A stretch of 64,000 nucleotides of DNA from Desulfocurvibacter africanus subsp. africanus DSM 2603 (GTDB lineage: Bacteria > Desulfobacterota > Desulfovibrionia > Desulfovibrionales > Desulfovibrionaceae): assembly GCF_000422545.1 (NCBI RefSeq), contig NZ_AULZ01000011.1, positions 107,522-171,521 on the forward strand, read 5' to 3'. Numbering within the stretch: the stretch's first letter is position 1; each line of letters opens with the position of its first letter. The position numbers were made by a program, and so were the translations under genes. This document shows, piece after piece, positions 47,149 through 58,949 of this stretch. The notes below the pieces were generated by a model. It made no database searches. It was not told where the DNA came from and saw nothing but the letters and a program-made list of their open reading frames with translations.

Positions 47149-48348
47149 ATGCTCAATAAATCCCTGGCCATCAGGCTGTTCGACGCTTTTTCCATCCAGC
47201 GCTGGAATGAAAAGATCCGGCCTGTTGAACTGGTGGAAATGGACAAGACCGCGCACAAGATGATCATTGCCTGGTGTCTGGGGCGCTGCGAAGAAGATGC
47301 CGGTCGGGCGGTGAACTGGGAGCGGCTGATAAACGGCGGAATTTTCGAACTCATGCGCCGCATCGTCATTTCCGACATCAAGTCGCCGATCTACAACCGT
47401 ATTCGCGAGGAACACCCGGATGTCTTCCGCGAATTGAACGAATGGGTTTATAGACAAATGGAAGCTCATCTGGATGATCAAGTCATCCGTGAGGAGTTCC
47501 GATCCTATCTTATGGATGATGCTTATCTCGATAAGCATACCCGGCTGGTGCTCGACGCGGCGCATCTATACGCCACGTTCTGGGAGTTCCGCATAATTCG
47601 CCATACCAACCCTCGCGGATACCAGATCGAGGAAATCCACACCTCGCTCATGAACCGCATGGAGCCTTTCCTGGATCTCGTGGGCATGCGCAGGCTGGTA
47701 ACCAACCATCCCCTGGCCAGTTTCATCGATCTCTGCGGGCAACTCCGCTTCCAGATCCGCTGGGGGCAAACTCCGCGAATTCCGCGCACTTCCGTGCTTG
47801 GGCACATGATGCTCGTGGCCTGCCTCTCCTGGTTCTTTTCCCGTGAGGTCGGTGCATGCGCGCGGCGCAGCTACAACAACTTCTTTGGCGGGCTGTTGCA
47901 CGATCTGCCCGAGGCGGTCACGCGCGACATCATCTCGCCGGTGAAAAGCTCCGTGGAAAGGTTACCCGACGTCATCGCAAACATCGAAAAGCAACTGGCT
48001 GAAAGGGAAATCTTCGGGCTTCTTCCCCAGACCTGGAAGCCGGAGTTGGCCTACCTCATCCAGGACGAGTTCGACAGCAAGATACGCCAATCCCAAGACG
48101 AAGGACGCAAACCGCTCAAGGTCAGCAGCGCCGACATCGGCAGCTCTTTCAACGCCGACGGGTTCGACCCTTATGACGGCGAACTGGTGCGCGTGGCCGA
48201 CCACCTCTCGGCCTTCCTGGAAGCCTACATGTCCGCCCAGTACGGCATCCGTTCCGAATCCATCGACAAGGGTCTGCGCATAGGCGAAAAGTATGCCGGC
48301 CAGGTCATCGCGGGTATTGATGTAGGCAGGATCTACGCAGCGTTCTGA
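47149..48348 (+). CDS. HD domain-containing protein (YfbR-like, HD_3)
   Basis: 399 residues. HD-domain metal ligands are seen in 'LGHMMLVACLSWFFS' (first His), 'GGLLHDLPEAVTRDIISPVK' (HD pair) and a later Asp in 'LVRVADHLSAFLEAYMS'. This arrangement fits the HD_3 group (5'-nucleotidase YfbR and related). The N-terminal ~150 residues are helical and without a known domain. Substrate not predictable. ATG 47149 follows AGGTAAG; the GT4 gene begins 26 bp after the stop, likely in the same transcript. Confidence 0.85.
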   Translation: MLNKSLAIRLFDAFSIQRWNEKIRPVELVEMDKTAHKMIIAWCLGRCEEDAGRAVNWERLINGGIFELMRRIVISDIKSPIYNRIREEHPDVFRELNEWVYRQMEAHLDDQVIREEFRSYLMDDAYLDKHTRLVLDAAHLYATFWEFRIIRHTNPRGYQIEEIHTSLMNRMEPFLDLVGMRRLVTNHPLASFIDLCGQLRFQIRWGQTPRIPRTSVLGHMMLVACLSWFFSREVGACARRSYNNFFGGLLHDLPEAVTRDIISPVKSSVERLPDVIANIEKQLAEREIFGLLPQTWKPELAYLIQDEFDSKIRQSQDEGRKPLKVSSADIGSSFNADGFDPYDGELVRVADHLSAFLEAYMSAQYGIRSESIDKGLRIGEKYAGQVIAGIDVGRIYAAF

Positions 48349-48374
48349 TACTGCCCAAACCGACTAGGAATTCC

Positions 48375-49481
48375 ATGATATCGTCCTTCAAACGAGTCGC
48401 CATCGTCCACTATTGGCTCGTGGGCATGCGCGGAGGGGAAAAGGTCCTCGAGGCCCTATGCAATTTGTTTCCCCAGGCTGACATCTACACGCATGTCTAT
48501 GATCCGGAAGAGGTCTCGGACACCATCCGGCGCCACAAAGTCCACACGACGTTCATTCAGCGGCTGCCTCGTGCGCGGCGCCTTTACAAGCATTACCTGC
48601 CGCTCATGCCACTGGCCCTGGAGCAACTCGACCTGCGCGAATACGATCTGGTCATTAGCAGCGAGTCTGGTCCCGCCAAGGGCGTTTTGACCGGTCCGGA
48701 TACGCTGCACCTCTGCTATTGCCACACTCCCATGCGCTATTTGTGGGACATGTACCACGAGTACCGGCGCTCCGCCGGTTGGCTGACCGCCGCGCTCATG
48801 GTTCCCCTGACTCACTATCTGCGCCTGTGGGATTTTGCCTCGGCCGCACGAGTGGACGGTTTCGCGGCCAATTCCGAGCACGTTGCCCGCAGGGTGCGCA
48901 AGCATTACAGGCGCGAATGCACGGTGCTGCATCCACCCGTGGATCTTTCCGCCTGCTCTGCGAGCAGAAGGCGTGAGGATTACTATCTTTTCGTGGGCCA
49001 ACTCGTGGACTACAAGCGGGCTGATCTGGCCGTGGAAGCCTGCACCAGGCTCGGCAGACGCTTGGTGATCATCGGGGACGGAGAATGCCGCAAGCAACTC
49101 CAGAAAAGGGCCGGCAAGGATATCGTGTTCCTGGGTCGGCAACCCGACGCGGTTCTCCGGGAGCACTATGCGCGCTGCCGGGCGCTGCTCTTCCCCGGCG
49201 AAGAGGACTTCGGCATTGTCCCTGTGGAAGCTATGGCCAGCGGCGCACCTGTCCTGGCTTACGCTCGCGGCGGAGCTTTGGAAACGGTGCTGGACGGCGT
49301 TAGCGGCCTCTTCTTTTCGAATCAGGATGCCGAGAGCCTTGCCACGTGCATGCGCACTTTCGAGCAGCAGGAATCGCGCTTTGATCCGCGCATCATTGCC
49401 GAGCACGCGCACAGGTTTTCCTCGCAACATTTCAGTACAGGCTTCCAGGCCTTCCTGGCCCGGCAGGCACAGGAAAGCTGA
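48375..49481 (+). CDS. glycosyltransferase family 4
   Basis: 368 residues, GT-B fold. 'VAIVHYWLVGMRGGEKVLEA' is the N-terminal glycosyltransferase-4 domain with the glycine-rich loop. 'YYLFVGQLVDYKRADLAVEA' begins the GT1 domain, and the signature is 'FPGEEDFGIVPVEAMASGAP', including the E-x7-E nucleotide-sugar motif. Complete length. The donor and acceptor are unknown; members often build lipopolysaccharide or exopolysaccharide. Follows the HD protein gene by 26 bp. Confidence 0.9.
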   Translation: MISSFKRVAIVHYWLVGMRGGEKVLEALCNLFPQADIYTHVYDPEEVSDTIRRHKVHTTFIQRLPRARRLYKHYLPLMPLALEQLDLREYDLVISSESGPAKGVLTGPDTLHLCYCHTPMRYLWDMYHEYRRSAGWLTAALMVPLTHYLRLWDFASAARVDGFAANSEHVARRVRKHYRRECTVLHPPVDLSACSASRRREDYYLFVGQLVDYKRADLAVEACTRLGRRLVIIGDGECRKQLQKRAGKDIVFLGRQPDAVLREHYARCRALLFPGEEDFGIVPVEAMASGAPVLAYARGGALETVLDGVSGLFFSNQDAESLATCMRTFEQQESRFDPRIIAEHAHRFSSQHFSTGFQAFLARQAQES

Positions 49482-49606
49482 GGACCATGCTGCCCGGTGG
49501 GTAGAGAGCAAGTCGGCGACTCAATTCATATGGCTGAAACCTAATGACTTTTTCGACCATTATGCTGCGCTTGCGCTACCTCGCAGGTGTACCCTCGCGA
49601 GTGCAG

Positions 49607-49635
49607 TTGAAGAGCTTCCCTTTTACTGGTATGTT
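49607..49635 (+). promoter_or_regulatory. putative sigma-70 promoter of tRNA-Ser(TGA)
   Basis: TTGAAG (49607-49612), a 17-bp spacer and TATGTT (49630-49635), 10 bp before the tRNA. Sequence match only. Confidence 0.55.
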
Positions 49636-49645
49636 GACGAGATAC

Positions 49646-49735
49646 GGAGGGATGGCCGAGTGGTTTAAGGCGGCGGTCTTGAAAACCGCTGACGGGGTAA
49701 CCCGTCCGGGGGTTCAAATCCCTCTCCCTCCGCCA
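49646..49735 (+). tRNA. tRNA-Ser (anticodon TGA)
   Basis: A 90-nt class II tRNA. Acceptor GGAGGGA pairs with TCCCTCC, the anticodon stem GCGGT/ACCGC holds CTTGAAA with TGA at 49680-49682, a long variable arm follows, and CCA is encoded. Reads UCA and UCG. Its 3' end is the repeated core at the border of the 14-kb island. Confidence 0.97.
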
Positions 49736-49748
49736 AATCAGAATCCAG
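49722..49748 (+). repeat. attL: 3' end of tRNA-Ser(TGA) plus 13 bp
   Basis: 27 bp from CTCTCCCTCCGCCA through ATCAGAATCCAG. It matches 63696-63722 at 26 of 27 positions (A versus C after the CCA). Weak similarity continues for about 20 bp. Confidence 0.8.
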
Positions 49749-50193
49749 CCTTATCCAGCCAAGTCTAAAAATTCAAACAAACCAAGGGGCAGCAGGCTAG
49801 AAATAGTCCTGCTTTGTCCTGTTATGTCTTTTGGCATCCGGGGGTAGGTGGGGGTTAGTATGGGGTAAGCAAGCTTCAAAAGGAATCCAGTTACCCCACA
49901 CATTGGAACCACTGCTATGCCACTAGAGCGTGTTATGAACCATCACGTAAGTGACTGAAGTCCTGCAAGAAACCTTTACAGCTCGCAAGTTCGCTTCTGG
50001 TATGATTCCAGCCGCTTGAAAGACCGTTCATGACAGCCTCTGGGATCCTTTAATCAATTTGACTTGATCCATATCCAACAAAATAGCTTGATTAAATCCT
50101 TACTTGCCTGTTTGAACTCTTATAATCGTTTCAATTGAGTTTTGATCAATCATCCTGGCAAGGATGGTCATCATGGTTTCGCCATCGCACATA
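49749..50193. other. left end of the island: terminator-like hairpin and G-rich repeats
   Basis: About 445 bp with no gene. A hairpin of AGCAGG (49791-49796) with CCTGCT (49808-49813) follows the tRNA. GGGGGTA (49840-49846), GGGGGTT (about 49850) and TGGGGTAA (49861-49868) are spaced direct repeats, with an inverted TTACCCCA at 49891-49898. These resemble integrase arm sites. The remainder is AT-rich and featureless. The stretch 'TTCATGACAGCCTCTGG' near 50026 resembles the end of the IS5-like remnant near 29910. Confidence 0.45.
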
Positions 50194-52968
<2,775 letters not shown>

Positions 52969-53136
52969 TCGCGCCGCTCCTTGGCTAGGTTGACCATCAG
53001 CTTCAGGTAATTCTTGCTGGTCATGAGCATAGCCCACCATCACCTCGGGAACCAACGCAGCGGCCGAGCCCCTCATGCGCTGGCCGCCGCGAAAAGGGGA
53101 GGCCCAGCAAAGAGACCTCCCCGGCGCATGACCGGC

Positions 53137-55272
53137 CTAGGCCGGCACCTGATCCTTCTCCTCCCTGTCCCAATGGCGATGCTGGGCGATGGCCTCTTCG
53201 AAGGCCTTGAGGAAAGCGTCCATGTCCACCGGGCCGCAGGCGCTGACCACGCCCTTGTCCGCGGCGATCTGCCCGCACTTGCCCAGCTCGGCGAAGGTGA
53301 TCCCCTTGATATCGGAGGCCTGGAGCAGCTCGATGCCTTCGGTCAAGGCCGCGATGGGCTTGCAGTGTTTGAAGGCCTCGTTGATGAAGTGGATGGCTTC
53401 GCCATGCCCCTTCATGGCCTCCACGCTGTCCTTGCCGCCGGGAACGTAGAGCGCGTCGAAGAGCACCGAGGCCGTGGACACGTAGTGCTTGTCCACCTCA
53501 ACCTCCTGGCCGTCCAGGCTCTTCAGCTTGCCAAGGAACATGGACACGACCTTGACGTGCACCCCGGCCTTTTTGAGGCCGTCCTTGACCAGGGACAGCT
53601 CGTCGTGGTTGTAGCCTTCAGCTATCAGGATGGCCACGCGCCGGCTTTGGGCCGTTTTGACCGTGCCGGCCATGCTCACGGCCGGCGAGGATCTGGTCAG
53701 CTTAGCTCCATTGGACCCGGACGGGGGCTGCACGCCGATGCCCATGGCCACCTGCCTGGCCAGGTCGTCGTCGACCTGGCTGAATAGCCCGACCATGCGC
53801 TCGCGCACGGCCATGGTCTCGACCTTGCCCAGCTCGAAGTGGGCCGCGTTCACCAGGTGCTTCTTCTCGGGCATGGACAGGCTGTTCCAGAACAGCTTGG
53901 CCTGACTGAAGTAGTCCCGGAAGCTCTCGCTACGGTTGCGGATCTTCCTGCCCTCGACCTTTTCCGTGTAGTGCACGTAGCCGCCCTCCTCGGCTGGGGC
54001 CGGCTTGGGGTGGCCGCCGCCCAGCGAGTTGGGGAAGTAGTTGACGCGGCCCATGTTGATGGCCTGCCGGTGGTAGGCCCTGCGTTGGTTGTTGCGCACC
54101 GGGGCCAGCGGACGGTTGATGGGTATCTCGTGGAAGTTCGGGCCGCCCAGGCGGATAAGCTGCGTGTCGTGGTAGGAGAAGAGCCGGCCCTGCAGGAGCG
54201 GATCGTTTGTCACGTCGATACCGCGCACGAGGTTGCCGGGGTGGAAGGCCACCTGCTCGGTCTCGGCGAAGAAGTTGTCCGGGTTGCGGTTCAGGATCAT
54301 CTTGCCGATGATCTTCACCGGCACGTCCTCCTCGGGCCAGATCTTGGTCGGGTCGAGCACGTCGAAATCGAACTTGAACTCGTCGTTCTCGTCGATCATC
54401 TGCACCCCGAACTCGTACTCGGGGTAGTCGCCCATCTCGATGGACTCCCACAGGTCGCGGCGCAGGAAATCCGGGTCCTTGCCGGCGATCTTCTGGGCCT
54501 CGTCCCAGACCAGCGAGTGCATGCCGTACTTGGGCTTCCAGTGGAACTTGACGAAGCGGGCCTTGCCCTGCGCATTGACGAAGCGGAAGGTGTTGACCCC
54601 GAAGCCTTCCATCATGCGGTAGCTCCTGTGGATGCCCCGGTCGGACAAAAGCCACATGATCATGTGCGTGGACTCGGGCATGAGCGAGATGAAGTCCCAA
54701 AAGTTGTCGTGGGCCGCCGAGGCCTGCGGCATGTGGTTGTGCGGCTCGGGCTGGATGGAGTGCACGAGGTCCGGGAACTTGATGGCGTCGTGGATGAAGA
54801 AGATCGGGATGTCGTTGCCCACAAGGTCGTAGTTGCCCTCGTCGGTGTAGAACTTGGTGGCGAAGCCGCGCACGTCGCGCACCGTGTCGGCCGAGCCCTT
54901 GTTGCCCACGACCTGCGAGAAGCGCACGAAGACCGGCGTCTTCTTGCCCGCCTCGGACAGGAAGCCGGCCATGGTGTACTCGCCCATGGGCTCGTAGCAC
55001 TCGAAGAAGCCGTGGGCGGCCGAGCCGCGCGCGTGTACGACCCGCTCCGGGATGGGCTCGTGGTCGAAGTGGGTCAGCTTCTCGCGGAAATGAAAGTCCT
55101 CCATGAGCGTCGGACCGCGCTCCCCGACTTTCAGGGAGTCGTCGGTGTGGCTCAGCCGCACGCCCTGGTTGGTGGTCAGGTACTGGCCCGAGGAATCCTC
55201 CCTATGCTGCTCAAGGTCCTTGTCCTTGCTGCGCTCATCCAGAATGACCTTTTCCTTGCGCTGCTCGCTCAT
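53137..55272 (-). CDS. katE: catalase HPII (large subunit type with DJ-1/PfpI-like domain)
   Basis: 711 residues, a clade 2 large catalase that removes hydrogen peroxide. The haem active site shows catalytic His80 ('[12 protein letters not shown]'), Asn153 ('LVGNDIP') and the proximal Tyr in '[14 protein letters not shown]' (about residue 367). After ~500 a linker leads to a C-terminal DJ-1/PfpI-type domain ('[20 protein letters not shown]'), as in HPII. The N-terminal ~40 residues are charged. AAGGAGG precedes ATG 55272. In a mostly anaerobic sulfate reducer it would protect against transient oxygen, especially in an island of stress genes. Confidence 0.96.
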   Translation of the reverse strand: MSEQRKEKVILDERSKDKDLEQHREDSSGQYLTTNQGVRLSHTDDSLKVGERGPTLMEDFHFREKLTHFDHEPIPERVVHARGSAAHGFFECYEPMGEYTMAGFLSEAGKKTPVFVRFSQVVGNKGSADTVRDVRGFATKFYTDEGNYDLVGNDIPIFFIHDAIKFPDLVHSIQPEPHNHMPQASAAHDNFWDFISLMPESTHMIMWLLSDRGIHRSYRMMEGFGVNTFRFVNAQGKARFVKFHWKPKYGMHSLVWDEAQKIAGKDPDFLRRDLWESIEMGDYPEYEFGVQMIDENDEFKFDFDVLDPTKIWPEEDVPVKIIGKMILNRNPDNFFAETEQVAFHPGNLVRGIDVTNDPLLQGRLFSYHDTQLIRLGGPNFHEIPINRPLAPVRNNQRRAYHRQAINMGRVNYFPNSLGGGHPKPAPAEEGGYVHYTEKVEGRKIRNRSESFRDYFSQAKLFWNSLSMPEKKHLVNAAHFELGKVETMAVRERMVGLFSQVDDDLARQVAMGIGVQPPSGSNGAKLTRSSPAVSMAGTVKTAQSRRVAILIAEGYNHDELSLVKDGLKKAGVHVKVVSMFLGKLKSLDGQEVEVDKHYVSTASVLFDALYVPGGKDSVEAMKGHGEAIHFINEAFKHCKPIAALTEGIELLQASDIKGITFAELGKCGQIAADKGVVSACGPVDMDAFLKAFEEAIAQHRHWDREEKDQVPA

Positions 55273-55744
55273 GCTGCCTCCTTGCTTATATCGTCGCGCA
55301 GGTTATGCCGGGAGCCTCCAATTGCTTGGCGAATGCGCTCCCCTGCTGAAATTTCCTGACAACCCTGGAAAGGGCCGGGAGCATCCCATGATAAGCAAGC
55401 TGCAAAAGCGCAGACAAGGATTATCGGTCTCATTGCTACCGACTTGTTCGAGGCTGAGCGGCAGATCTGCTCCTGCAAGCGCAGCCGCAAGCAATACTCC
55501 AGGTGTAATGGTATATCCCCCTTCACCAAAGAAGCAGCGAAGCTAAAGGCGGAATTGGCTTCAATACAGCCTGCGGAATGGGTATAATGAGTGGCTCCCC
55601 CTGGGAGCAGCCGGCAAGACATTCTCCAGAGGTAAGCGCGCGGGGGAACTGATGGCAGGAGCGTCAGAGAGCTGTTCCGAGTGGAGAGGGCAATCGCCGG
55701 CCCGGAGATCGCCTCTGGTTGGTCCAAACAATACAGGGAGAGCC
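55273..55744. other. divergent intergenic region, katE / radical SAM
   Basis: About 470 bp between divergent genes. On the minus strand a 54-codon frame (55433 to 55269) begins with a hydrophobic 'MRPIILVCAFAACLSW' and overlaps the katE start, but its ribosome binding site is weak; I do not call it. The promoters of katE and the radical SAM gene should lie here. No repeats or RNA genes seen. Confidence 0.4.
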
Positions 55745-57156
55745 ATGCGCAGCCGGACAATCCACCTTATCAATCCGCGGACGAACTCGCTGACCACGCG
55801 ACCCATGTATTTAACCGAGCCCTCTACTCGCCGCTGGCCGGGCTCCTGGCCGTGGCAGCGCTCATCCCGCGCGAGCGCTACGAGGTTGTCCTCACGGACG
55901 AGAACATCGAAGGTATCGATTTCGACATGAAGGTGGACCTCGTGGGCATTTCGGCCATGACCGCCTACGCCTTGCGCGGCTACGAGATCGCCGACGAATT
56001 CCGCCGACGCGGCGTGCCCGTGGTCATGGGCGGCGTACACCCGAGCCTCATGGCCAGGAAGGCCCTGGAGCACGCCGACGCGGTGGTCATGGGTGAGGCC
56101 GAACTGGTCATGGACAGGCTGCTCGACGACCTGGATGCCGGAAGCATGCGCGGCATCTACAAGGCGGACAGGCTCTGCACCATGGGCGACATGCCCATGC
56201 TCCGCTACGACTTGGTGAAGTCGAACCGCTACGTGAACCACGCCTTCATCCAGACCGCGCGCGGCTGCAAGCAGGGCTGCACCTTCTGCGCGGAATCGCT
56301 CATGAACGGCCAGCGAGTCCGCCCTCGGCCCATCGATGACGTCCTGCGCGAAATCGATGCCTGCGGCCAGCGCCGCATCGCCCTGAACGACGCGGACTTC
56401 TTCGGCTCCAGGGAGCATCCCAAGAAGCTCATGAATGCCCTGCGCGGCCGGGGAGTACGTTGGCAGGCCGGGGTTACCAGCAGGCGGGCCGGAGACGACG
56501 AGATGCTCGCGCTGGCCGCCGAGAGCGGCTGCTACATGATGAGAATCGGCTTCGAGTCCATATCGCCGCGAACGCTCAAAAGCGTGAACAAGGGCATCAA
56601 CCAGCCGGAAAGTTACGCCCGGCTCGTGGAGAAGATTCATTCCCACGGCATCATGGTCTTCGGCCTGTCCATGTTCGGCTTCGACACCGATGACGAGAGC
56701 GTCTTCGAGGCCACGGTGCGCTTCAACATCGAAGCAGACTTCGACATGTGCGCATTCTCGGTGCTCACACCCTATCCGGGCACGCTGCCATGGTATGAAC
56801 TAAAGCGGACCGGGCGCATCGTCTCGTACGACTGGAGCAAGTACGACCAGGCCCATGTCGTCTACAAGCCCGCGGGCATGATGGCCGAAACGCTGCGCGA
56901 CGAACACAGGTCGTCCTTCAGACGGTTCTACTCATGGCCAAGCCTTGCGAGCCGCTTTCCGCTGCGGGACGGCCGCAGCCGTTCGCAGTGGGCCATCTAC
57001 AACATGTTCATGAAGAAGGCCTCATCCAATGACCGCAAGAGGCATGTGGCCGTGCCCACCACCCCGACCCAGCACGCGCCCATGCCCCCGCTCATGCCGC
57101 TCAGGCGCGAATGGCGCGAGGCAATCCTGGACGAGGCCAGTGACGAGGCGAACTAA
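55745..57156 (+). CDS. B12-binding-type radical SAM protein, apparent frameshift near 55811
   Basis: The N-terminus 'MRSRTIHLINPRTNSLTTRP' then 'MY' (ATG 55745, GGGAG before it) is in one frame. The continuation 'NRALYSPLAGLLAVAALIPR' is in another. A single -1 step at TATTTAACC restores the expected family sequence (RPMYFNRALYS). The body has 'VDLVGISAMT' and 'GGVHPSLMA' (B12-binding-like fold), 'TARGCKQGCTFCAES' with CxxxCxxC for the [4Fe-4S] cluster, and 'GFESISPRTLKSVNKGI'. About 470 residues if repaired. Either a real mutation, a sequence error or translational shifting. The substrate is unknown. Confidence 0.75.
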
Positions 57157-57345
57157 CCAGTGATCTTCCTCGGATTCCTGGCTGGTCCGCGGTCTTCCTG
57201 CCGCTGAAGTGGAAAGGCAAGGCCTCGCGGAAGCCTATTGCCATCCCAAATATAGCCGCACAGGGTTCTCATGAGCCCGCCGATGGCCTATCCTCGCCGG
57301 ATGTCCCTCCGCGAACGCGGAAAAAACAAGGCGAGGAGGCAAGCC

Positions 57346-58533
57346 ATGCCCCAGGAATGGACCAACTGGTCGGGGAGCCTCAGGTTCACACCGGGCAGCG
57401 TGGAGACCCCGGCCAATGAGGAAGAGCTGCGCGAGATCGTGCTTCGGGCGGCCGACCAGGGCCGCACGGTGCGCGTGGCCGGCGCGGGCCATTCCTCCAC
57501 CCCGCTCGTGGAGACGGAACACGCGCTCGTGTCCATGGAGCGCTTCAAGGGCTTGGCCTCCCACGATCCGGAACGGAACGAGGCCACGGTCCGCTCGGGC
57601 CTGATGCTCAAGGAGGCCGGCGCGATATTTCGTGAGCTGAACCTGTCCATGGCCAACCTAGGCGATGTGGACCTGCAATCCCTGGTGGGGGCTATCGGCA
57701 CGGGCACGCACGGCACGGGCAAGGACCTGAACATCCTCTCCTCGCACCTCATCGGCGGCCGCATGGTCACGGGCGCGGGCGAGATCGTGCCCTTCGACAT
57801 CGAGGATGACCCGGAACTGGTCAAGGCGCTGCGCGTGTCCCTGGGCTCGCTGGGCATCTTCACCGAGTTGCGCCTGCGGCTGCTACCGGCCTTCAAGCTG
57901 GAGCGCAAGGAGTGGTGCACGCACATCGAGGGCTGCCTGGCCCACCTGGACGAACTCATCGAGGGCAACCGCAACTTCGACTTCTACTGGTACCCACGCA
58001 GCGACGAGGCCAAGCTGCGGACCCTCAACCCGCCGAGCGAGGGCATGCGGGACATTCCGTATGCGACCTTGCAGAAGGAGATGCGAGGCTTCAGCCACGA
58101 AGTCATTCCCAGGCACCGCGACCTCAAGTTTGACGAGATGGAGTACTTCCTGCCGCGCGAGGCCGCGCCCGAGTGCTTCCTCAAGGTGCGCCGCCGAGTC
58201 AGGGAGCGCTGGCGCAAGAAGGTGGCCTGGCGCGTGCTCTACCGAACCGTGGCCGCCGACGACTACTACCTGAGCGCGGCCACGGGCCGCGAGAGCGCGA
58301 CCATTTCCCTGCACCACAACGCGGGCCTGCCGTTCTGGGACTATTTCAAGGACATCGAGCCCATACTCCTCGACTACGGCGGCCGGCCCCACTGGGCCAA
58401 GAAGCACACGCGGCGAGCCGGGGAACTGCGATCCATGTACCCCAGATGGGACGAATTCATGGCCCTGCGCAGGCGCATGGACCCGGACGGCGTGCTCCTC
58501 AACCCCTACTTGCGGGAGCTGTTCGGCGAATGA
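57346..58533 (+). CDS. FAD-linked sugar-lactone (D-arabinono-1,4-lactone-type) oxidase
   Basis: 395 residues of the VAO/PCMH flavoprotein family, aldonolactone oxidase group. The FAD domain has 'VRVAGAGHSSTPLVETEHAL', whose His is the usual covalent FAD site, and 'GDVDLQSLVGAIGTGTHGTG'. The C-terminal ALO domain ends 'DPDGVLLNPYLRELFG', typical of the group. Likely oxidises an aldonolactone or alditol with O2 or another acceptor. ATG 57346 follows GAGGAGG. It begins a compact five-gene run, with the next gene 34 bp downstream. Confidence 0.9.
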   Translation: MPQEWTNWSGSLRFTPGSVETPANEEELREIVLRAADQGRTVRVAGAGHSSTPLVETEHALVSMERFKGLASHDPERNEATVRSGLMLKEAGAIFRELNLSMANLGDVDLQSLVGAIGTGTHGTGKDLNILSSHLIGGRMVTGAGEIVPFDIEDDPELVKALRVSLGSLGIFTELRLRLLPAFKLERKEWCTHIEGCLAHLDELIEGNRNFDFYWYPRSDEAKLRTLNPPSEGMRDIPYATLQKEMRGFSHEVIPRHRDLKFDEMEYFLPREAAPECFLKVRRRVRERWRKKVAWRVLYRTVAADDYYLSAATGRESATISLHHNAGLPFWDYFKDIEPILLDYGGRPHWAKKHTRRAGELRSMYPRWDEFMALRRRMDPDGVLLNPYLRELFGE

Positions 58534-58567
58534 ACCTGCGAAAAAACGCACGGGACACGGAGGCCAC

Positions 58568-58945
58568 ATGACTCACATCGGCAGAAAGGCCTGGGCCATG
58601 ACCGGTGGGCGCATCCCTCTGCGCGGCAACGGCCCGGAGCCGGATTACTCCAGCCAGGACCAAATTTGCCTGCTCAACGCCGGTCCCCTCGACGCCAAGG
58701 TCGAGATGACCGTCTTCTACGCCGATCGCGACCCCGTGGGGCCGTACAGAATGAGCGTGCCTGCCAGGCGTACGCGGTGCGTGCGGATCAACGACCTCAT
58801 CGACCCTTTCCCCGTGCCGCTGGACACGGACTACGCCTGCCTGCTCCACTCGGACGAGCCGGTCGTGGTCCAGTTCCTGCGCCGGGATACAAGTCAGGCC
58901 GAAAACGCCTGGCTCAACCTGTCGGCCATGCCAGTGGACGGATGA
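58568..58945 (+). CDS. sensory rhodopsin transducer (ASRT)-like protein
   Basis: 125 residues, resembling the small all-beta transducer that binds Anabaena sensory rhodopsin (PF07100). 'WAMTGGRIPLRGNGPEPDYS' then 'SQDQICLLNAG', 'EMTVFYADRDPVGPYRMSVP' and 'CLLHSDEPVVVQFLRRDTS' follow the family order. No rhodopsin is encoded nearby. The family is often encoded with carbohydrate genes and has a lectin-like fold, so here it may bind a sugar or a regulator; this is inference. The gene lies between the lactone oxidase and the Nramp-like transporter with very short gaps, so same operon. Confidence 0.78.
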   Translation: MTHIGRKAWAMTGGRIPLRGNGPEPDYSSQDQICLLNAGPLDAKVEMTVFYADRDPVGPYRMSVPARRTRCVRINDLIDPFPVPLDTDYACLLHSDEPVVVQFLRRDTSQAENAWLNLSAMPVDG

Positions 58946-58949
58946 GGTC

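Noticed and set aside
53839..55359. Plus-strand frame of 506 codons across katE
   Set aside because: Antisense of catalase HPII; His/Val/Leu-rich low-complexity translation, no family.
55269..55433. 54-codon minus-strand frame with a hydrophobic start upstream of katE
   Set aside because: Weak ribosome binding site, overlaps the katE start and its Shine-Dalgarno; not enough evidence to call a leader peptide.
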